Shown piece by piece: positions 10,727 to 16,173 of a DNA stretch of 16,173 nt. The stretch lies in NCBI GenBank assembly GCA_017883345.1, contig JADGNT010000018.1:1-16173 (forward strand). Direction: 5' to 3'. The DNA is from Candidatus Solibacter sp. (GTDB lineage Bacteria; Acidobacteriota; Terriglobia; Bryobacterales; Bryobacteraceae). Both the position numbers and the translations under genes were made by a program. Each line of letters starts with the position of its first letter. Position 1 is the first letter of the stretch. Under the pieces are notes generated by a model. The model was given only the letters and a program-made list of their open reading frames with translations. It was not told the DNA's origin and searched no databases.

Positions 10727-13393
10727 GTGTGCTGTTGGTATTGCGGCAAAGTAATCGGAGCATTTCGGCTGCTACGGGACAGCGAGTTCTGCAGCGCCCT
10801 TCACCGCAGGAAATACGGCGAGCGGCTAGGTAAGGCACTGCATGAGATCGCCGCCCCCGAACCGGCCCCGGCTGGCGTCGCGGGCTTCTTCGACCAAATG
10901 CCCTTTCAGCAGGGCAATCTCAGCCGCACCCTGAACCCGTGGCAAACCGTCACCGGCCAGAATCGCATCCGGAACGGCGCCCACTGGCCGCTCACCATCG
11001 ATACCAGCGATGCCACCAGCGACGCCACCAGCGATGCCACCAGCGACGCCACCAGCGACGCCACCAGCGACGCCGCCAGCGACCGCGCCAGCGACCGCGC
11101 CCCGGTTGCCGAATGCGCGCCTGTCGAGTTTGCGCCGCGGAGCGAGCGCTGGATGCCCGCCCCGGCGCCCGAGCCCGTGGCCGCGTTGGTACAAGCCTCC
11201 GCCACGCTGGCGCCGGCTCGGACCCTGCGAGCCCCCCGCTTCGCCGCTCGATTGGAACCCACCCCAGTCCTGGATAAGGCGCGGCACGCCCCCGCCCCGT
11301 GCGACAACTGGATGCCCGCTCCGGCACCCGAACCCGTCACCGCGCTGGTCCAAGCCTCGGTACAAGCCTCCGCCACCCTCGCCCTCGGTCAGAGCCTGTG
11401 GATGCCCCGCTTCGCGGCGGAGCTGGAGCCCCTCCCCGTGACCGATGAGCCGCTCGCTCCGCCGGCAATGTGCCAACAGTGGATGACGGCGCCGGCGGTC
11501 GATCCGGTCTCCGGTTCCCTTCAGGCATCCGTCGCGCCCGCCGTTGCCGTGCCTCAGCCGCTGACGGCGCCTGCCGGCGTCCTGTCTGGCGCCGTCCCGC
11601 ATGTGCCGTGGATCGCCCAAGCGCAGCCGATGCCGCGCGCCGAAGCGGTCATGACCAGCGTCCGGCCCAGTGCGGCGGAGGCGCCCATCCGCCAGGCAGC
11701 GGCAGTGGCGCTTCCCGCCATACCGCAAGTCGCCCAGGAGCCGTTCGCGGCGGCGAGGCCGGCTTCCACTCCCCAACCGGAAGCCGTGGAACGGTTGCTG
11801 GTTGCCGCCCAGGCTGCCGTGCCGGTATCGATGGAGCGCGCGCCATGCCGCGGCGTGGAACCCGGCGCGCCCCCGGCTGTTTTTGAACCTCGGCCAGAGA
11901 TCGGCAAACCGGTGGCGAGCCCCGCCCCCGCCGCGCTCGAGTCTGTCCTGGTGGCCTCGGTGGCAGCCCCCATGGCGGCCGCGGTGCACCTGCTGCCCTT
12001 CGCGCTGGCGGTCAGCCAGGAACCTGGGCTTCCGAGTTTCGATGCCCGGCGCCTGACACCGGCCGCCAGCAGGCCGGCCGCGGCCGCACCCAGGCTGGAG
12101 GCGCCGCACCCCATCGCCACACTGGGGGTGAGGCCACCGGCCACAGCCCAGCGGCCCCTCGAATCGGCCCTGCCGCACCCCGGTCTACTGACCATCGAAT
12201 TCCATAGCCAGCGCCTGCGCAGCGCCGCGGCGGCCCGCCCCGAGTGGAGAATGCCGCGCCCAGCGTTGCTGCCGCCCCGCTTCCTGTTGGGCCCGGTCCT
12301 GGAAAAGCTGGAAGAACCCGCCCCGCGGCAGAAAATCGCGCGCCGGAAACCGGGCTTCGTTGGACTCCTGAACATGCCCGCGGCCAAACGGCCGCCAACT
12401 GTGTTGATGGTCGCCGGCAGGATCGCGGCCGGATTCCTGCTGGCCGCTTCGCTGTGGTTCGGCGTGGCCAACTTCCGCGGGGACCGCCGGTTGGCCGCCC
12501 GTGAAGAAGTCTCCTCCAGCGACACTGCGCTTTCGGCCGCCAACAGCGCCAGTTCAGCGAGGATGTCCAACGGCGGAACGCCGGCCCAGCCCGCGCCGAA
12601 AGGACCAGTCGCCTGGGTCCGGCAGACAATCGCCAACCGCGCCTCCCTCAGGATCGCCGAAGATTTCCGCGGCATGAAGAATTGGGACAGCGCCGCCAAA
12701 GCCCGTCCCGCCGGTTGGTCGCGGCATCCCGATGGCTACGTGAACACCGGGGCACTGGCCCTCTTCCGCCCAAGCCTCAACTTCACCGACTACCGCATGG
12801 AGTTCTTCGGCCAGATCGAAACCAAGAGCATCGGCTGGACGGTGCGCGCCACCGATACCATGAACTACCACGCGATGAAGCTCACCGTGATGGAGGCCGG
12901 CATGCGCCCGTTCGTCGCCCTGGTGCATTACAACGTGGTGGGCGGCAAATCCGGACACCGGACGCAGACGCCGCTCAATGTCATGGTGCACAATCACACG
13001 CCCATGCAGTTCGCCGTGGATGTCCGCGGCAATCGCGTGGTCACTTCGATCGACGGCGAGGAAGTGGATTCCTTCATCGACAACACCCTGGTGGCCGGCG
13101 GCGTGGGCTTCTTCAGCGAAGCCGGCGAACGCGCCCGGCTCTACTGGATGAGAGTTTCGCGCAATGACGACTGGCTCGGCCACGTCTGCGCCATGCTGGC
13201 CGAGGGGGCCGGCGCCGCGAGTACGGCCGGGTTGCGCGGACCGGAACTTCCCGGCGGCGCGCCCGCGCCCGGACTGCCCACCGGCGGGGACGGAATGACG
13301 CTGGCAGCCGTGTGGGTCGGACTGCCGTACCGAGGCGCCACCCGGAAGACACGATTTTTGAAAACCTGGAGAAGTGAACCATGGAATACGTAA
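10727..13393 (+). CDS. Zinc-finger, Pro/Ala-rich repeat, single-TM protein with lectin-like C-terminal domain
   Basis: A protein of about 888 residues with four parts. (1) Residues 2-32 form a small zinc-finger-like unit, Cys3-x2-Cys6 then Cys22-x3-His26 (CWYCGKVIG, DSEFCSALHRRKY). (2) Residues 90-555 are low-complexity Pro/Ala-rich sequence, with TSDA/ASDR repeats (93-124) and three copies of a 53-57-residue unit starting WMPAPAPEPV, WMPAPAPEPV and WMTAPAVDPV (Trp142, 195, 252). (3) One membrane helix lies at about 559-583. (4) Residues 639-811 look like a concanavalin-type/DUF1080-like beta sandwich (YRMEFFGQIE, VVTSIDGEEVDSF, GGVGFFSEAGERARLYW). Inferred topology: finger in the cytoplasm, lectin-like domain outside. 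GTG at 10727 has AGGG ten bases upstream; GTG 10718 is possible; the TTG at 10607 would add AT-rich residues upstream of the promoter. Function unknown. Confidence 0.7.
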   Translation: MCCWYCGKVIGAFRLLRDSEFCSALHRRKYGERLGKALHEIAAPEPAPAGVAGFFDQMPFQQGNLSRTLNPWQTVTGQNRIRNGAHWPLTIDTSDATSDATSDATSDATSDATSDAASDRASDRAPVAECAPVEFAPRSERWMPAPAPEPVAALVQASATLAPARTLRAPRFAARLEPTPVLDKARHAPAPCDNWMPAPAPEPVTALVQASVQASATLALGQSLWMPRFAAELEPLPVTDEPLAPPAMCQQWMTAPAVDPVSGSLQASVAPAVAVPQPLTAPAGVLSGAVPHVPWIAQAQPMPRAEAVMTSVRPSAAEAPIRQAAAVALPAIPQVAQEPFAAARPASTPQPEAVERLLVAAQAAVPVSMERAPCRGVEPGAPPAVFEPRPEIGKPVASPAPAALESVLVASVAAPMAAAVHLLPFALAVSQEPGLPSFDARRLTPAASRPAAAAPRLEAPHPIATLGVRPPATAQRPLESALPHPGLLTIEFHSQRLRSAAAARPEWRMPRPALLPPRFLLGPVLEKLEEPAPRQKIARRKPGFVGLLNMPAAKRPPTVLMVAGRIAAGFLLAASLWFGVANFRGDRRLAAREEVSSSDTALSAANSASSARMSNGGTPAQPAPKGPVAWVRQTIANRASLRIAEDFRGMKNWDSAAKARPAGWSRHPDGYVNTGALALFRPSLNFTDYRMEFFGQIETKSIGWTVRATDTMNYHAMKLTVMEAGMRPFVALVHYNVVGGKSGHRTQTPLNVMVHNHTPMQFAVDVRGNRVVTSIDGEEVDSFIDNTLVAGGVGFFSEAGERARLYWMRVSRNDDWLGHVCAMLAEGAGAASTAGLRGPELPGGAPAPGLPTGGDGMTLAAVWVGLPYRGATRKTRFLKTWRSEPWNT
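11003..11098 (+). repeat. 12-bp coding tandem repeat (8 units)
   Basis: Eight head-to-tail units: six of ACCAGCGAYGCC, encoding TSDA, then two of GCCAGCGACCGC, encoding ASDR. Units are identical except for third-position C/T changes and the last two variants, so expansion is recent or maintained. Copy-number change would stay in frame and alter the length of the linker after the zinc finger. Confidence 0.9.
13368..13374 (+). promoter_or_regulatory. Ribosome binding site inside the preceding gene
   Basis: GGAGAAG lies six bases before the ATG at 13381, within the last codons of the upstream membrane-protein gene. It fixes the start of the TPR gene and implies coupled translation across a 13-base overlap. 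Confidence 0.7.
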
Positions 13394-15033
13394 GCGGAAG
13401 CCAGACCAACGGTGCGCCCATGCCGCCAGGCGTGACGGCCATCACCGACATCAAGAACCAGAAGCGCGTCACCAAGACGCTCTCCAAGGCGGTTTCGCTG
13501 CATCTGGAGGGCAAGCCGGAAGGCGCCGGGCGGCTTCTCTCCAAGGCGATCGAAGACGGCGAAAGAGAACCGGGTCTCTATGCCGCGCTCGGCCATATCC
13601 AATATGAGCTGCGCGATTACGAAGCCGCCGCGCAGACTTACGCGACACTCTCGGAGATCGAACCGAAGCACCGCACCGCGAGTTTCAACCTGGGCGTTTG
13701 CCACGGCAATCTCAAGCAGTGGAGCGACGCTGCCGCGGCCTTCCGGCGCGCCTTTGACGCCGACGCCACGCGTTCGGAGAGCCTGCTCGGCCTGGGCATT
13801 GCGCTGATTCACGACGGCCAGCCCGCCGAAGCGCTCCCCTCGCTGGAAAAATATCTCAGCCTCCATCCCGACCATGAACAGGCGCTCTTCGGCCAGGCGG
13901 TGGCGCTGCAGCAGACCGGCAAGCACGCCGCGGCCGTGGAACTTTATCGCAAGGTGCTGGCCCGCAATCCGCGGTGCGAAGAGGCCCTCTCCAACCTGGT
14001 CGCGATGTTTCTCGAAAAGAAGGATAACGCGAGCGTCCGCCGCTACGCCGATATGCTCATCGAGATCCAGCCCGATTCGCTGATGGCCATCGATGCCCTG
14101 GCCGCCATCGCCTTTCAGGACGGCGACTACCTCAGCGCCGCAAGGCACTGCCGCACGCTCTCCGAGATCGCGCCCGATCGCTTCGAACACTGGTTCAACC
14201 TGGGCGTGGCGTGTCACAAAATGGCCAGTTACGACAAGGCCGCCCAGGCGTACCAGAAGGCCGCCGGTCTCGAACCCGGCAGTGCGCAAGCCCACCTCAA
14301 CCTGGGGGTGGCGCGGCAGGAGCTCAACGACCTGGCGGGGGCCCGCGCCAGCTATGAACGCGCCCTCAACATCGACCCCGTGCAAGCCGGCGCGCTGTGG
14401 AATCTGGCGCTCGTGCTGGAGCAGCAGGGCGAACGCCAGTGGGCCGAAAAGCTCTACGCGCGCATCAATGAGGACACGCCCGAATGGTGCGACGCCAGCT
14501 TCCGCCTGGGCTACCTCCGCCTGTTACGCGGCGACTACGCCAACAGCGCCACCGCCTTCGAAGCCTGCCTGAACCAGCGCCCCGATTGGCCCGAAGCGCA
14601 TCTCAACGCCGGCATCGCCTACGCCCGCTGCGGCAGTGGCGAGAAAGCCCGCAAGAGCTTTGAGGACGCACTGATGCTGCGCCCCGATTCCTCCGATGCC
14701 GTCCGCGGCCTCGCCGCCCTGGCCCTGGAGCAGGAAGATTTCGACGACGCCTACGCGCAGCACCGCCGCCTCATCGAACTCGGCGAGCGCTCACCCGAGC
14801 TCTTCTACAACGCCGGACTGATCTGCCAGAAGCGCGGCGAGACCGAGGATGCGGTTACCTTCTACCAGCAGGCGCTGAACGAAGACCCGCAGTTCGCCGA
14901 AGCCCTGCTCAATCTCGGGCACGCCTTGATGTCGCTCGGCCAGGAAGACGACGCCCGCAGTTTCTGGCGCCGCGCCATCCGCGAGAAGCCCGAACTGGCG
15001 CAGACCTATTTCGAACCGCCGGTCGTGTCGTAG
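13381..15033 (+). CDS. TPR protein with 14 contiguous 34-residue repeats
   Basis: This 550-residue protein has no signal peptide or membrane segment and is probably a cytoplasmic scaffold. After an N-terminal stretch with one degenerate repeat (about residues 28-61), residues 62-537 consist of 14 tetratricopeptide repeats of exactly 34 residues each, with no insertions. Typical units contain FNLGVACHKMASYDKAAQAY or LNLGVARQELNDLAGARASY and end in P at the last position. Such arrays form a right-handed superhelix that binds peptides or proteins; 14 repeats make nearly two turns. The 13-residue tail ends PPVVS. Its start overlaps the previous gene by 13 bases in another frame, so the membrane protein and the TPR protein are very likely made together and may interact. 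No enzymatic domain is present. Confidence 0.88.
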   Translation: MEYVSGSQTNGAPMPPGVTAITDIKNQKRVTKTLSKAVSLHLEGKPEGAGRLLSKAIEDGEREPGLYAALGHIQYELRDYEAAAQTYATLSEIEPKHRTASFNLGVCHGNLKQWSDAAAAFRRAFDADATRSESLLGLGIALIHDGQPAEALPSLEKYLSLHPDHEQALFGQAVALQQTGKHAAAVELYRKVLARNPRCEEALSNLVAMFLEKKDNASVRRYADMLIEIQPDSLMAIDALAAIAFQDGDYLSAARHCRTLSEIAPDRFEHWFNLGVACHKMASYDKAAQAYQKAAGLEPGSAQAHLNLGVARQELNDLAGARASYERALNIDPVQAGALWNLALVLEQQGERQWAEKLYARINEDTPEWCDASFRLGYLRLLRGDYANSATAFEACLNQRPDWPEAHLNAGIAYARCGSGEKARKSFEDALMLRPDSSDAVRGLAALALEQEDFDDAYAQHRRLIELGERSPELFYNAGLICQKRGETEDAVTFYQQALNEDPQFAEALLNLGHALMSLGQEDDARSFWRRAIREKPELAQTYFEPPVVS

Positions 15034-15058
15034 GCTGTCCATTCACCGCAGAGCGCAT

Positions 15059-15164
15059 TTTGACGCGGAGGCGCGGAGAACGCGGAGGAAGACGCGGAGA
15101 AGAGAAGCTCGGCGGTCGTCTTCTCGGGGTTCTTCCTCCGCGTTCTCCGCGCCTCCGCGTCAAA
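15059..15164. repeat. 106-bp inverted repeat with 34-bp perfect arms
   Basis: Bases 15059-15092 are the exact reverse complement of 15131-15164; the arm begins TTTGACGCGGAGGCGCGG. A further seven bases (GAGAAGA and its complement) can pair after a small bulge, leaving a loop of roughly 20 bases. The arm is itself made of purine-rich GCGGAG-like subrepeats. It lies between the TPR gene and the next gene on the same strand. It differs in sequence from the element at 7813. I associate GCGGAG-rich hairpins with dispersed intergenic repeats in environmental bacteria. Overlapping short frames are not genes. It could act as a terminator-like structure for the TPR transcript. Confidence 0.8.
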
Positions 15165-15272
15165 TCGGCCCCATCCCACTGCAAAACTTCCCCGTGGCCA
15201 TCCTTGTTTCCTCCCTCAATTGACCCGGGCGGCCGGCCTGGCCAGTTGGTCGGCGTTGCCGTACCCACCGCG

Positions 15273-15281
15273 TGATATTCT
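15273..15281 (+). promoter_or_regulatory. Possible extended -10 (TGATATTCT)
   Basis: TG, one base, then TATTCT (15276-15281) fits an extended -10 element and would give a leader of about 32 bases ending in a strong ribosome binding site. No convincing -35 is seen. Confidence 0.3.
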
Positions 15282-15306
15282 GTTGTTGGTTTAGTACCCA
15301 TACATA

Positions 15307-15312
15307 AAGGAG
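15307..15312 (+). promoter_or_regulatory. Strong Shine-Dalgarno for the isomerase gene
   Basis: AAGGAG lies seven bases before the ATG at 15320. It is the best-formed ribosome binding site in the window and sets the start of the partial gene downstream. Confidence 0.8.
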
Positions 15313-15319
15313 AATCTCC

Positions 15320-16173
15320 ATGAGAGTCGGCGTATTCACTCCGCTGCTATCGCAATTGTCCGCTGAGAGTGTTTTCAAGAAACTGAAAGGCTACAACATC
15401 GATACCGTGGAACTCGGTACCGGAAATTACCCCGGCGGCGCCCACTGCAAGCTCTCCATGCTGGAGAACAAGAGCGAGCTCAAGGATTTCAAGAGCCTTC
15501 TGGACGACAACGGAATCTCCATCAGCGCGCTGAGTTGCCACGGCAACCCGCTGCACCCCGATAAGGACAAGGCGAAGGACTATCAGGAGGTGAGCAAGAG
15601 GACCATCCGGCTGGCCGAGAAGCTCGGCGTGAAGGTGGTGGTGGATTTCAGCGGTTGCCCGGGCGATACGGCCACCGCGAAATATCCCAACTGGGTCACC
15701 TGCCCGTGGCCGCCGGAGTATCTGGAAGTGCTCGCCTGGCAGTGGGACAAGGTGGTCACGCCTTACTGGACCAAGCAGGCCAAGTTCGCCGAAGATCACG
15801 GCGTCAAGATCGCCATCGAAATGCATCCGGGCTTCGTCGCCTACAGCCCGGAGACCATGCTCAAATTGCGCGCCATCGCCGGCAAGACCATCGGCTGCAA
15901 CTACGACCCCAGCCACATGTTCTGGCAGGGCATCGACCCCATCGCCGCCATCCGCGTGCTGGGCGATTGCATCTTCCACGTGCACGCCAAGGACACCCAG
16001 ATTTACGATCGCAACCTACCGCTGACGGGCGTGCTGGATACCAAGAGCTACACCGACGAGCGCCATCGGGCGTGGATCTTCCGCACCTGCGGCTACGGCC
16101 ACGACGCCCAGTGGTGGAAGGAATTCATCAGCACGCTGCGCATGTTCGGCTACGATTACGTGCTCTCCATCGA
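15320..16173 (+). CDS. Sugar phosphate isomerase/epimerase (xylose-isomerase-like TIM barrel), 3' end cut by window
   Basis: The first 284 codons are present and the gene runs off the window without a stop. The N-terminus MRVGVFTPLL and the segments VELGTGNYPGG, ALSCHGNPLHP, VKIAIEMHPGF, CNYDPSHMFWQG and FHVHAKDTQ mark the AP-endonuclease-family-2 fold used by sugar isomerases and epimerases such as IolE, IolH and hydroxypyruvate isomerase. The Glu, His and Asp residues in IEMHP, DPSH and HVHAKD are the usual divalent-metal and substrate ligands; the final family glutamate would lie just beyond the end. No signal peptide is present, so it is cytoplasmic. Its start is set by a strong Shine-Dalgarno. 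Its promoter appears separate from the TPR gene. Substrate cannot be assigned. Confidence 0.88.
   Translation, partial: MRVGVFTPLLSQLSAESVFKKLKGYNIDTVELGTGNYPGGAHCKLSMLENKSELKDFKSLLDDNGISISALSCHGNPLHPDKDKAKDYQEVSKRTIRLAEKLGVKVVVDFSGCPGDTATAKYPNWVTCPWPPEYLEVLAWQWDKVVTPYWTKQAKFAEDHGVKIAIEMHPGFVAYSPETMLKLRAIAGKTIGCNYDPSHMFWQGIDPIAAIRVLGDCIFHVHAKDTQIYDRNLPLTGVLDTKSYTDERHRAWIFRTCGYGHDAQWWKEFISTLRMFGYDYVLSI

Noticed and set aside
10704..10754. Tiny frame MVRRVCLLCAVGIAAK as a leader peptide
   Set aside because: It overlaps the zinc-finger start out of frame and has no ribosome binding site or attenuator-type hairpins nearby.
11003..11098. Possible CRISPR-like array
   Set aside because: Units are 12 bases, contiguous and in frame with a coding sequence; there are no spacers.
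10826..12178. Minus-strand frame with AGGVAGGV repeats
   Set aside because: It is the antisense of the TSDA tandem repeat and Pro/Ala region; no start context or domain.
15060..15275. Small Arg/Gly-rich protein reading through the second hairpin
   Set aside because: It is translated from the inverted repeat only, with no conserved domain or ribosome binding site.

Overview
The window looks like chromosomal DNA from a high-GC soil-type bacterium. The best guess is Acidobacteriota of the Bryobacterales/Solibacter type. Reasons: very high third-position G+C in most genes, large secreted glycoside-hydrolase-like proteins, an N-terminal CxxC...FCSxxHRxxY zinc-finger module of a kind I associate with that phylum, and intergenic inverted repeats of the GTGGGGCGGACC type. 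This placement rests on recognition, not a search. No rRNA, tRNA or CRISPR array was seen.

Region 1 (1-2780, minus strand) is a metal-transport cluster transcribed right to left. It holds a scrap of a membrane-fusion protein, the C-terminal third of a heavy-metal RND pump, a DUF190 (PII-like) protein and an Nramp-family transporter with an atypical ion-binding motif. The last three genes overlap end to start. The fusion-protein and pump pieces are joined out of frame, so a deletion appears to have removed the end of one gene and most of the next.

Region 2 (2783-5260) begins with an AT-rich scar. It is followed by a secreted apiosidase-like protein whose catalytic barrel is missing and by an orphan AAA+ ATPase with codon use unlike its neighbours. 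With the pump scar this gives two deletion remnants and one likely acquired gene within about 3.5 kb, a plausible plastic spot.

Region 3 (5275-8663) holds a large secreted glycoside-hydrolase-like protein, a 109-bp nested inverted repeat, and a convergent pair of overlapping four-TM proteins of the SMR/ArnEF type.

Region 4 (8710-10579) encodes signal peptidase I and mannose-1-phosphate guanylyltransferase, separated by one base.

Region 5 (10580-15033) starts with a palindrome and a phased T-tract promoter region. It drives an unusual membrane protein (zinc finger, long Pro/Ala-rich repeat region, one TM helix, lectin-like C-terminal domain), which is translationally coupled to a protein made of 14 uninterrupted 34-residue TPRs. 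This pair is the best candidate here for an undescribed system.

Region 6 (15034-16173) holds a second long inverted repeat and then a sugar phosphate isomerase/epimerase gene cut by the window edge.
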